The notes under the pieces are model-generated. The model saw only the letters and a list, made by a program, of their open reading frames with translations. It was not told the DNA's origin and searched no databases. A stretch of DNA of 64,000 bases from Panonychus citri (lineage: Eukaryota; Arthropoda; Arachnida; Trombidiformes; Tetranychidae). The stretch is from assembly GCF_014898815.1 (NCBI RefSeq), contig NW_026515518.1, positions 124,001 through 188,000 on the forward strand, given 5' to 3'. Made by a program: the position numbers and the translations under genes. Shown piece after piece: positions 14,595 through 25,380 of the stretch (positions are counted from its first letter, which is position 1; each line of letters starts with the position of its first letter).

Positions 14595-16731
14595 TGTAAT
14601 TGTCGTTGTGATTTGTCATGCAAGTTGAAAGTTTTAAATTGTTACGATTAAACTAATTGTTGGCTAATCATTTGTATCGGTTGATTGTTTGATTTAATGT
14701 TAATTTATATTTGCAATTTGTAATTTGCTTTTTGTTGATTAATAAATGATTTGCATTTACAATCAATCAAATTGTAGTTTTTTTTTATTGTTACGAATTG
14801 ATTTTGTTTTTATTGTAATATAATCAATCAAACAGTAAATTGTCCGTATTATTAAACAATTTACTAATTGTAGACTCTATTTAATTCTGATAAGTTGGTT
14901 AGATTATGATTAAGGTGCAGTTAATTGTTAATTTAGGTGTGTTGTTACGCTGGCTACTTAATTGTAAGTGAATTTAATCAATCAAGGATCAATTTAATTC
15001 AGTTGGTTAGAAAGATGAAACAATTGAGCAGCAAAAGTAAATTAATTCAATCAACAATTTAAATTAGTACTACAATTCAAGTAAATGATCATTAATTTTG
15101 AATCAAATTAACTCATTGATTAGGATTCTCTTAATTGTCCACTAATTGTGAAGTTAAAAAAGTTCAATGATCATTAAAAAAGAAACTGAAAACTTTAATT
15201 AATCTCAATCAATAATCATTTGAATTTGTAACAATTTAAATTGTAACTCTTTCTGAATAATCAAGATTAATGATAAACTGATAACTCAATTAGATTAAAT
15301 CATAATCATTGAACTTGATTGTAATTAGTAAATTGCCTTAAGAAAACCTAATCAAAAATTAGCAATGAAGATGAATGATTAATCAATGTTAATTTGAAAC
15401 AATTAACTAACAAAAAAGTTGAAATGATTTAACCTTTATCATTATCACACCCACTCTCTGATCAACAATTATAATTAACATAAGTAAATATAATTAAGTT
15501 AATTGTTGGAGTAAGAAAATTTTATCATTTAATCAGAGACACAATGAACAAACTGATTAGTTAATTGTAGATGTAAAAATTGATCTAAACACTATTTTAA
15601 CTTTAATCTAAATTGTTTCAAAACAATTATATGGTAATCATATTAATCAGGATTGATCTTTTATTGTAACCAATTAAATCAATTACCATGGTGATCAAAG
15701 TTAATCAAAGTTAATTAATATTCATTATTACATTTATATTGTCAGTTAATTGTGACCAATTGGATGTTAAAGTGTAGGCGGTGGGAAATTGATTCCCACT
15801 GTGGGTGGTGAAAGATATTGAACATCAGTGATATAAAAAAGTAGCAACTGAATTTACTGATTGTTGATTTGATTGTGATTAACTTGACACTTTATTTGTG
15901 ACCATTGGTCAGTTTGATTGTATTGGTCAGTATGTTGATCATTTATCTTTATCATCACCAAATATCCTAATCCTTTTGACAGGTAAATACAATTTACTCT
16001 TGATTATCCAAGTGAAATTTAGTTTTCCAATTAAATTAATCATCAAATCATTTTGATGATCAAGAGATTGAAGAAATGACTGAAAATCTGATTTATTGAT
16101 TTACCTTAATTGTGGATCAAATTGTTTACTCTTATATTTAGTTTTCCTTTGATTTTTTTTGTCTTTCCAATTGTTCATTGTACAATTAATACTTTCAACG
16201 AAATGATCAAATTAACTTTAATCAATAACCGATTGTATTGATTTAACTTAATCAATAATGAAACAAAAAAGAGAGCGAATCAATCAAATAACAATCAACA
16301 AATCAAGATGATTAAGGTTGTATTCTCGTAAATTGTTTGGTTAGACTATATTGATTGTTGATCAAGAAATTAATTTAAATAGATAATATATTTTTAAATT
16401 ATCGAAACAATTAAATTGATTAACTTTTCCTTTGAAACATTATTGTTTTATTGTCTCTCTCTCTCTCTCTCTCTGTTTAATTAAATAAGTTAATTGTCCA
16501 AATAAAATGTTATTATCATATATACTCAAGGTGGTAGGTTCGCCTCCCCTTGGCCGATGAATTTATTACTTAGCTCTAATGTTGTGAAGAGCTTTCTTCT
16601 TCCTTTCTTTGGTTCTATCCTCTATCTTTCTTCTTAATTTGAAATTTGTAACCAAGATACTCATTTGTAAGTCTGCGCATTGCGCGGAAAAACTCCCCCC
16701 TTCAATAATGAAATAAAAAGAGGTCTGGCTG
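14595..16731. other. AT-rich DNA without a recognisable gene
   Basis: Rich in AATTGT/ACAATT words. There is a (CT)n run at about 16455-16474. The last 200 bases (about 16530-16730) are more GC-rich and contain GGTTCGCCTCC at 16537-16547, which resembles a Pol III B box, but no tRNA cloverleaf can be drawn. Confidence 0.6.
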
Positions 16732-18832
16732 TAATTGTTTTCCAATTGAACTTGACTTTGGGTCTAAATTATTAGGATGATCAGAAAGTTTTGCAAGAAA
16801 ATTAAGACTAACAATCAACACGTAATTAAACCTAAATCTAAAATCTTAGAGAAGTAATTTTTTTAACAATAAAAACTAAGAGTACACTAATTGAAAATTT
16901 TTAGAAAAATTAAATTTTGGAAGTTTTCTTCCAGGTCAAAAATCGCGACAAATATGACCTAAAATAAATATTTTTAAATGCTTCTCTTGGCAGAGCTAAA
17001 AATGGCCTTAAAATTATGATTTCAATAATTTTAAAATTGTTGACATAAAATTCAATATTTTCACTTTGATTAGTGAAATTTTCAACAATTAACTAATCAC
17101 AATTACGGAGAAAATTAAATTCAAAATTTGATCTTTTTTCCTAGCAAAATTGAAAATTCATGAAAATGAAATTTTTTACCATTGAGTAGATGGACAATTT
17201 TATGATCTCGTGATGAATTTCCAATTTTGCTAGGAAAAAAGATCAAATTTTGAATTTAATTTTCTCCGTAATTGTGATTAGTTAATTGTTGAAAATTTCA
17301 CTAATCAAAGCGAAAATATCATATTTTAATTCAATAATTTTAAAATATTGAAATCATTATTCAAAGACCATTTTTTACTTGGTTGAAAGCATTGACGATA
17401 AAAAAATAATTTAAGGCCATTTTCATCGCTATTTTGGCCAGGAAAAAATTTCTAAATTTTAACTAATTTAATTATTTTCTATCAGAAAACTATGAGTTTT
17501 AATAATTAGAAAAGATTAATTTTTGCGAACAAATAGTTCGCGTTTAATTACGTGCCCAATATAACATTGATTTTTCGTGCAGAACTTTCTGATCATCCTA
17601 ATAGATTGTCTCAAATATTTACCATGGAATTTAATTAATTTTTATCAGATGGAAAATTGATTCAAATTTAATTGTCAACAATTTTGGAATGGAATTTTGA
17701 TTTTGATGGAAAATTGAATTGAAAACAAAATCAATTTAAATTTTTTAAGTTTAAAAGGTTCGCATTTACAGTCTGCTTAAAGAGATGATTGTAGTCGCCA
17801 TATGATTGAGTTGCTCAGGTGATTCTCTCTATGGGTCGATATGAGCCACCGATTGATTGAGAAGAATATGAGAAAATTTCAACAATTTCTCAGAATAAAC
17901 TTAAAACATTGTTCTAATTTGTTACCATTTGCAAGGACGATTTGATTGATTGAGATCAAGAATTAAATTGCGTCTTTGTGAATCATTTCAAGGAAAAACG
18001 TGGTCGAAGGTTGTAATCGGTTCTAATTCGACTTTCGCGATTATTAGATTATTAAGAGTCTCTTTCTGATGTCTACAAGTTGCGAACAACCAGCTAAATG
18101 ATAAATTAGTGATTAACAAAAAAGAATTGACAACAATTCGGGACAATTCGTTAATTGTTCGCACAGTAAAAACTTGGAATCCATTTCAATGTTTATTATC
18201 ATCTCCACTGAGGGTAACTAATTACAGTCGTTAAATGACTGAGCAGCTTCAGGTGCTCGATCGGTCATTCAATCCACCGATTAGTTTGGAAATAATCAAC
18301 ATTATATTTCAATAGATGCAATAATTTTAATTACAAAACAATGGGTAGGATGCTGACAGATCCAATTAATTTACATAAATAAAATTCATTTCATGATGAA
18401 ATCTAGTCAAAGAAAAACGTGGTCTATGGTAATCGTGTCAAAGAACACGTGTCCAAGGTGAAGGTACCATTTTCTTTTCAAAAGTGTTCACGAAAATAGG
18501 TTAAGTAGATGATAATAGTTTACAAGGTAAATAAATTTCAAAATTCTCATTAGTAAAAAGGGTTAATTGATTAACGAAAAAAAAACTTTACCGATTTAAA
18601 CTCAGATGTTTTGGTGATGGTTGTTGGTGAGAACGCGAGATGGCGCCACTAGCGGCGCTTATTGTGTTTTCATTTTTTGAGAATAAAAAAAATCACAATA
18701 GAAAAACTCATTATTTACATTCTTATCAAGTCTCCTAATTAATTGTATTAATCTGATTAATCTGTGATACTTTTACCAACATTTTTAGTGACCATCAATT
18801 TCTCCAGCATCTGCTGGTCAAAGTGATACCTG
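16732..18832. repeat. Direct duplication R1, left copy (carries a MITE)
   Basis: This segment matches 21249-22503 over its whole length except for an 830-bp insertion (16772-17601) and scattered substitutions and small indels. The match begins at TAATTGTTTTCCAATTGAAC and ends at AAAGTGATACCTG. The right end includes a truncated copy of the start of the Asx exon (splice acceptor TTTTTAG plus about 44 bases), so the right-hand copy next to Asx looks like the native one. It contains AGATGGCGCCACTAG at 18638-18652, resembling a CTCF site. The copy lies upstream of the nucleoplasmin-like gene. Confidence 0.92.
16772..17601. mobile_element. Foldback MITE, Tc1/mariner-like, with TA target duplication
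   Basis: Element of 830 bp with termini TTAGGATGATCAGAAAG and CTTTCTGATCATCCTAA. The arms are inverted copies of one another over about 400 bases each, separated by a short centre near 17170-17200, so the whole element can fold back on itself. It is flanked by TA on both sides (16770-16771 and 17602-17603). The paralogous R1 copy has a single TA at 21287-21288 and no element, an empty site seen directly. A TA duplication and TTAGG-type ends are typical of Tc1/mariner elements. There is no transposase frame, so it is non-autonomous. Confidence 0.9.
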
Positions 18833-19556
18833 TTGTTATTTTTTTGCTCATAATTTTGTCAAATAATTAACAATTTAAACTCGTGTCTTACCCAGTTGAT
18901 TAATTAAATTTGTTCATAACAATTTGATTGACACTTTGGTTAAATTATTCATCTGATTAAATGTCAAATTCATATTCAGAGCAAAAAAAAACATTCAATT
19001 CAAACACCAAACATTCAGTTGTAACAATTTAGATTTTATCGATATTTTTTTTTTAATTATTAATAAACAAACTTCTTGAGTTTAATTTACTTTTTAATTA
19101 GTTTGTTAATCTAATCAAAAAAATTAATTTCCTGTTGAAAGGAAAAAGTTTCAAGATTTTAATCTTAAATCAGAGTAATTAATCAGTTATCCCTTAAGAG
19201 AATCGAAGATTATTAACAATTAAAATGTGATTAATTTTATTAAATCAACAATTAGAAAGAATGAGAATTGAAGATTAATTAACTCGCTTGGGAAAGTTTT
19301 CCAAACAATTTGGAGAATCGAAATTCAAATTTGGCGCATTTCTTTCCACAGGCGAATCTCTGGTTTCCTTTTCCGTTTCCATTTTCTTTTCTCCAGTTTA
19401 AAAGCGAAAGAAATTCAGTTAATCTTTGCTCTTCATTTGAAATCATTAGTTTTTTTTTCATCAAACTCTTTCTTTTTTTCTTTTCTTTTTTTTCATCAAA
19501 TTCTCAAATTGTTGTAATTATATTTTCTGTTCTTCAACTTCTTATCTTCATCTATA
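18833..19556. other. Upstream region of the nucleoplasmin-like gene
   Basis: Unique AT-rich sequence between the end of R1 and the start codon of the next gene. It holds the presumed promoter and 5' leader. A pyrimidine-rich stretch lies at about 19440-19500. I see no TATA box I would trust. Confidence 0.4.
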
Positions 19557-20746
19557 ATGAAAATGTTTTGGGGTAAGTGATTTAATCTGATTGTTTGGTT
19601 TAATGGATCTTTGATTGCGGCGTGTTTTTCATCTTTTCTTTTTTCTTGTTCTTTTTCTATACTTTTGTCTTCTTTAATAAGATTTGATTTCTTTTTTCTA
19701 TATTTATTTAATTGATTGTTTATTTTTTCTGGTTTATTAATTTTTTAGGTTTAGTCTTGGAACCTGGTCAAATCTATGAACAGAAAGCTGAATCATCATT
19801 CCACTTGACAATGGCTGCTTTGGAGCCTTCTACTAAGACACCGACACCTAATAAGTCAACAATTTGTTCAGTTATTTTGGAAAGTAACAAGACTAAGTTT
19901 ATCCTATGTAATCTTGACCCACAACGTGCTTTACAGCAACCTCTTGATTGCGTTTTCACTGAAGGTGAACCAATTAGTTTTTCTGTTAATGGAGATTCAA
20001 GGGTTCACTTAACTGGTTACATCATGCCTGATTCAGATATCGAAGACTCAGAAGACATGTTTGATATGAGTGAATCTGATTCTGAAGCTGAAATGATGAA
20101 TTTAGCTGAGAAAAAGAGAAAGTTAGGAGCTGAATCTAAAGATGGTAATAAAAAGGTTAAATTTGGTGATGAGCCCACCGCTGTAGTTGCTAAAGCTGAT
20201 AAGAAACAAGAAAAAGGCAAGCAACAACCAGCCAAAGGAGCTAAGAATGATGTCCAAGCTAAAGGTAACCAGAAAGCTAAACCAGTAAATCTTGGTGTTG
20301 ATGAAGATGAGGATGAAGATGATGACGATGATGATTCATTGAATAGTGAAGCAATGAAAGATCTTTTAGACAATTTTGAAAGTGATGATGAAGACGATGA
20401 TGACGACGAAGATGAAGAAGAAGATGAATCAAGTCCAGAAGTGAAGAAGCCAGTAAAACCTCAAGGTAAACAAAATCAAAAGCCTGCTACCCCTGGTAAA
20501 CAAGGAGGTTTACCTGGAAAACAAGATGGTCAAAAAAATCAAACACCTCAAGGAGGAAAGAAACCTTTCCAACAAGGCAGCGGCGGCGGTGGTAAACCCT
20601 GGTCCGGTGGTAAAGGAGGAGCTAAAGGAGGTCCTAATAACTTTAAGAATAATCAAAATTCTGGTAAAAAAGGTACCCCTCAAGGTGGAAAAAAATTTGG
20701 AGGTAACTCACCCGGTGGTAAAAAACCATGGGCCCAAAAAAAGTAG
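19557..20746 (+). CDS. Nucleoplasmin-like (NPL domain) nuclear protein without an FKBP domain
   Basis: Two exons, 19557-19572 and 19749-20746, encode about 337 residues. The tiny first exon ends at GTAAGT and supplies MKMFWG; joined to the second it reads MFWGLVLEPG, the start of the nucleoplasmin-like domain known from FKBP39/46-type nuclear immunophilins and insect nucleoplasmin-like proteins. The domain runs to about residue 100 and ends at HLTGYIMPD. Then follow basic patches, two acidic tracts of Asp/Glu (about 189-203 and 216-234) and a Gly/Lys/Gln-rich tail to the end. The family binds histones and ribosomal or nucleolar partners in the nucleus. The peptidyl-prolyl isomerase domain of FKBP39 is absent. 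The gene sits between the two R1 copies. The family call is firm; the exact orthologue is not. Confidence 0.9.
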
Positions 20747-21248
20747 ACTCATTTAATTAAGGAAAATATTTGTTCCAATTACATTGATTATGTTATATTC
20801 AAAATTCAACCAAAAACAACATCATCATTTCCTTTTCCTTCTGTTTTTTTTTCTCCCCATAAAATTTTTTTCTCTCTTTTCTCTGTTTATTTTCCCATTT
20901 TCTCTATCTTTTTCAAACCTCTGATCAACTATTGAATAATTAAAAAAGAGACAACTTTCGCCATTTTCCTTACAATTAATTAATCATTTCACTCATTTCA
21001 AAACACGTGTTTTTTTGTCTCAACTGAGAAGCGGGAAATGTGCTCACATGCAGCATGGATTCTACCTGATGATTAACTGTTTCCGTTGACAATGTGCTTT
21101 TCCATTCAATTGTTTACCTTAATCAACAACAAATTCTAATCTATTGGTAATATTTCATGATCGTTAATTATTTCCAGTTTAATCTCTTCCTGTTGATGAT
21201 TCACTTACTCTCGTTGATCAATCATGATAATTGCTCAGGGAAACGGAT
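20747..21248. other. 3' flank of the nucleoplasmin-like gene
   Basis: Pyrimidine-rich 3' region followed by unique sequence. A GCGGGAAA word near 21030 resembles an E2F site. No open frame or RNA gene is recognised before the second R1 copy starts. Confidence 0.4.
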
Positions 21249-22503
21249 TAATTGTTTTCCAATTGAACTTGACTTTGGGTCTAAATTAGATTGTCTCAAT
21301 TATTTACCGTGGAATTTGATTAATTTTATTAGATGGAAAATTGATTCAAATTTAATTGTCAACAATTTTGAATGGAATTTTGATTTTGATGGAAAATTGA
21401 TTTGAAAACAAAATCAATTTAAATTTTTAAGTTTAAAAGGTTCGCATTTACAGTCTGCTTAAAGAGATGAATGTAGTCGCCATATGATTGAGTTGCTCAG
21501 GTGATGCTCTCGATGGGTCGATATGAGCCACTGATTGATTGAGAAGAATATGAGAAAATTTCAACAATTTCTCAGAATAAACTTAAAACATTGTTCTAAT
21601 TTGTTACCATTTGCAAGGAAGATTTGATTGATTGGGATCAAGAATTAAATTGTATCTTTGTGAATCATTTCAAGGAAAAAACGTGGTCGAAGGTTGTAAT
21701 CGGTTCTAATTCGACTTTCGCGATTATTAAGAGTCTTTTTCGATGTCTACAAGTCGCGAACAACCAGTTAAATGATAAATTAGTGATTAACAAAAAAGAA
21801 TTGACAACAATTCGGGACAATTCGTTAATTGTTCGCACAGTAAAAACTTGGAATCCATTTCAATGTTTATTATCATCTCCCCTGAGGGTGACTAATTACA
21901 GTCGTCAAATGACTGAGCAGCTTCAGGTGCTCGATCGGTCATTCAATCCACCGATTAGTTTGGAAATAATCAACATTATATTTCAATAGATGCAATAATT
22001 TTAATTACAAAACAATGGGTAGGATGCTGACAGATCCAATTAATTTACTAAATAAAATTCATTTCATGATGAAATCTAGTCAAAGAAAAACGTGGTCTAT
22101 GGTAATCGTCAAAAAACACGTGTCGAAGGTGAAGGTACCATTTTCTTTTCAAAAGTGTTCACGAAAATAGGTTAAGTAGATGATAATAGTTTACAAAATA
22201 TATAACTTCAAAATTATCATTTGAAAAAAGGATTAATTGATTAACGAAAAAAAAAACTTTACCGATTTAAACTCAGATGTTTTGGTGATGGTTGTTGGTG
22301 AGAACACGAGATGGCGCCACTAGCGGCGCTTATTGTGTTTTCATTTTTTGAGAATAAAAAAAATCACAATAGAAAAACTCATTATTTACATTCTTATCAA
22401 GTCTCCTAATTAATTGTATTAATCTGATTAATCTGTGATACTTTTACCAACATTTTTAGTGACCATCAATTTCTCCAGCATCTGCTGGTCAAAGTGATAC
22501 CTG
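21249..22503. repeat. Direct duplication R1, right copy (empty MITE site)
   Basis: 1255-bp partner of 16732-18832. It lacks the foldback element and retains the single TA target at 21287-21288. It ends inside the exon that begins the Asx coding region (acceptor AG at 22458-22459). It contains AGATGGCGCCACTAGCGG from 22309. It has an open stretch at 21624-21989 that lacks a leading ATG and is broken in the left copy, so I do not call it a gene. Confidence 0.92.
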
Positions 22504-22550
22504 AAACCTTAATATCTTTCATCTTAAGATCAAAGTTAGTTGATCATCTG

Positions 22551-24602
22551 ATGCATCAAATGATGGATGCATCCAGGGTGAAGAAATTTCTTAAAGATAT
22601 GGAAGATGATAGAATACGAAAAGATTATATCGCTATTGTGGATGCTCATGTAACTGGCCTGTTAGATTCGGTTAGAGGTGGACGTGAAAAGAAGAAAAGA
22701 AAAGGAAAATGTTCGGCTTCTTCTAAAATTGCCGAATCTCGAGAAAAAGTTGATATCACTACTCCAGATTCCATTTTTGTCAATACCAATCTTAAAGATA
22801 TAATTAACAAATCTACCTTTACCTCATTACCTTTATTTTATCAATATAAATTGGTTCAAATGTTACCTAAATGTGACCAAGTTACAACATCGGAAGGATG
22901 GACCAAAATGAGTTCAACCGCTTTGAGGAATGAATTTTTTAATCGAGCTGTCAAATCTTGGAGTGATCGGTTAAGAGAAGGCAAATTAACACCCGAATTT
23001 CTAGTGAGATGGAAAAATGAGACCATCAAGGAATCAGCTAAACTTGATCCATGGAAGGTTAAAAATTTCGAAAGAGTTTGGGGAGAAGCATTGGAATCTC
23101 AGAAAGAAATAGAAAATGAGCTTGACTGGATACCAAAATTATCTCCATATGATAATCATAATATTACACCGAGTGAACAACCAAATGAATTCCAGTCAAT
23201 AAAATCTTCAACACCAGAACCAATAGAAACTTCAACTGTTTCTTTCAACTGTGATGTCTCCCCTCCACCAACACTTTTGCCTAAATCATCATCTCTTTCA
23301 AGTGTGATAAATTCAATTAATCCCAACAATCCAACATTAAATAAGAACCATGTTAAACCGATAACCAATAACAAAGTTAATCAAACAACGGATGGTAACG
23401 CTGTAACAATACAACCTTTCATTCAAACTGATGTCTCTATTAGTATAATTAAGAGGAAATTGGAAAGATCGAACATCTCTCTCGAACCAATAACTGATAT
23501 TAAATCATCGACACCAACAAGAACCCTGAGGGTAACAAGATCCACCTCAGCAGCATCAAATAATTCACCTTACAATCACCGAGGTGTAACTTTCGGTAGT
23601 CTCAATACAATCACATCATCATCCAACTCATCAGCCTCTTCAGCCTCATCTTCATCAGCCTCATCTTCATCCTCAACCCCATCATCACCTTCACCCTCTC
23701 TATCATCATATTCATCACCCTCGACAACGACTTATAACTCAGTTAATTTAGAGTCAAATGGATTGAATTTACCTTTTAAATTGCCAAATGGTACATCGTT
23801 AAAAATGATTCCTTTTCCGAGTAATTCACAAACCAATAACATCAATGAGGTTCCCGTTATGTCATCAATTAATTCAATTAGTCCTGGAAGCAGTTCTCAA
23901 CGTCCAGTTAAATTTTTAACAAATAATTCAACCCTTAAGAATAACTATCGAATCTCTGATGATAATAGTAACAGCAAGAAAGATTATCCCGTTGATTATA
24001 ACAATCAATTCCCTGGATATTGTAATGAATTAGCTAAACTACCACCAAATATAACGGTAACTCCTGTGACCCCGGGAACAGTTAATAACATACCGAATAT
24101 TTTTTCAAATCCAACACCAATAATAGCAAATCCAAGCAACAAAGTTGATTCAAACTGTTCTTCAATTACAACATCAATTAACAATAATGTTGATCATCTA
24201 ACTGGATCAAATCCGATCAGCTCTTCATCCAATGGTAGCGGTGGCAGTAGTTTTACAATATCAACTAATTGTAACACAACAATTACAAGTGTTAATCATA
24301 CCTTTGGAATTCAAACAAATTGCAATTTCACCACAATAACACCTAATAACAACAACTCTCACCATCACCATCATCATCATCATCACCATCACCACCACAG
24401 TCAAGTAGCATCAATGGTAGTGGGAGGAGGAGGTGGAGGAGTAATACCAACATCAACAAGTCAACAAAATGTCCCACCGGGTAGTAGATCCAATTGCGAC
24501 TGTAACCTGAAAGCTTTAGTTCCCTGTACAAAGTGTGGTGCATTTTGTCACAATGAATGTATCGGTTCAAATCAACTTTGTATCACTTGCCTTGTCCGTT
24601 AA
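22551..24602 (+). CDS. Asx: Additional sex combs homologue (ASXL family Polycomb-group protein)
   Basis: About 683 residues from the ATG at 22551. The frame is open upstream to a splice acceptor at 22459, so coding may begin in an earlier exon. A basic patch lies near residues 45-55. The ASXH/DEUBAD domain spans about 71-181, with TPDSIFVNTNL, LPLFYQYKLVQMLP, SSTALRNEFF and WSDRLREGKLTPEF matching the ASXL pattern. A long Ser/Thr/Asn-rich middle with His and Gly runs follows. The C-terminal atypical PHD finger (last 35 residues) reads CDCNLKALVPCTKCGAFCH and ends CITCLVR, as in ASXL1. The family activates the BAP1 deubiquitinase, which removes ubiquitin from histone H2A. The N-terminal HARE-HTH domain of vertebrate ASXL proteins is not seen in the window. 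The promoter side lies within the R1 duplication. Confidence 0.93.
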   Translation: MHQMMDASRVKKFLKDMEDDRIRKDYIAIVDAHVTGLLDSVRGGREKKKRKGKCSASSKIAESREKVDITTPDSIFVNTNLKDIINKSTFTSLPLFYQYKLVQMLPKCDQVTTSEGWTKMSSTALRNEFFNRAVKSWSDRLREGKLTPEFLVRWKNETIKESAKLDPWKVKNFERVWGEALESQKEIENELDWIPKLSPYDNHNITPSEQPNEFQSIKSSTPEPIETSTVSFNCDVSPPPTLLPKSSSLSSVINSINPNNPTLNKNHVKPITNNKVNQTTDGNAVTIQPFIQTDVSISIIKRKLERSNISLEPITDIKSSTPTRTLRVTRSTSAASNNSPYNHRGVTFGSLNTITSSSNSSASSASSSSASSSSSTPSSPSPSLSSYSSPSTTTYNSVNLESNGLNLPFKLPNGTSLKMIPFPSNSQTNNINEVPVMSSINSISPGSSSQRPVKFLTNNSTLKNNYRISDDNSNSKKDYPVDYNNQFPGYCNELAKLPPNITVTPVTPGTVNNIPNIFSNPTPIIANPSNKVDSNCSSITTSINNNVDHLTGSNPISSSSNGSGGSSFTISTNCNTTITSVNHTFGIQTNCNFTTITPNNNNSHHHHHHHHHHHHHSQVASMVVGGGGGGVIPTSTSQQNVPPGSRSNCDCNLKALVPCTKCGAFCHNECIGSNQLCITCLVR

Positions 24603-24769
24603 TTTATTAACTAATTAGACAAAAACAAAGACACAACATTTTTATTATTATTGTACAGGAAAGACAATGAAAAGCTATAAATATGGAGAGGAAACAAATT
24701 ATATAAATATATAAATATGAACGAATATAAAATGTAAACCCAAACCCAAACCTCCTCTCTCTTATCCTA

Positions 24770-24817
<48 letters not shown>

Positions 24818-25380
24818 AATCCTCTGTCACCAAAATGAAAACAAAACCACCACGGAGATGAGAAGGATAAATACAAATGTATTTTTCAAGAAATCGTATT
24901 TTACCTCTTCCCATTTCCTATTCTCTCTCATTATTATCATTATAATAATTATCCATCATCTCTCTGCCTTCATCATCAAGAAAAGTTTTTGTTTTCTTAT
25001 AATTTCAATTCATTGAGAAAAACCGAAATCAAGGAAAACCAACTTTCTCATGTTCAACCATTTCTCTGTTAATCTTTGGTGTTAATCATCATCTTCATGG
25101 TCCATGGAACTTTCTCTTCTCTTTTTTTCATCTTCTCATCCTCCCTCTTTCTTTTCTTTCTTCACCTTTCCATCCAAGTTTCTTTTTTTTTCTTCTCCTT
25201 CTTTTCATCATCATCAATTTCTCTCTCTCTCTCTCTCTCTCGATTTAAACGAAGATTAATCTACTTTCTCTCTTTTTCTTTTTGTTGTAAAAATAGAAAA
25301 TTGAGTTAGTTGTAAATATATATAATCGAAACAAAGAACAAACAAATGGTTGTTAATTTGTAGAAATTATCGTTTCAATT
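24603..25380. other. Convergent 3' region between Asx and the zinc-finger gene
   Basis: No gene seen. A (CT)n run lies at 24773-24816 and another at 25219-25241. The stretch holds the 3' ends of two convergent genes. Confidence 0.5.

Noticed and set aside
16537..16547. tRNA gene suggested by a B-box-like word
   Set aside because: No A box at the right distance and no cloverleaf could be drawn.
20017..20373. Minus-strand poly-Ser frame under the nucleoplasmin-like gene
   Set aside because: Mirror of the acidic GAT/GAC codons; no splice or domain evidence.
21624..21989. 121-codon open stretch inside the right R1 copy
   Set aside because: It begins with TTG, not ATG, has no recognisable domain, and the left R1 copy carries small indels that break the frame.
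24607..24876. Minus-strand frame with an Arg-Glu repeat
   Set aside because: The RE repeat is the (CT)n tract 24773-24816 read on the other strand; it lies in the 3' flank of Asx.
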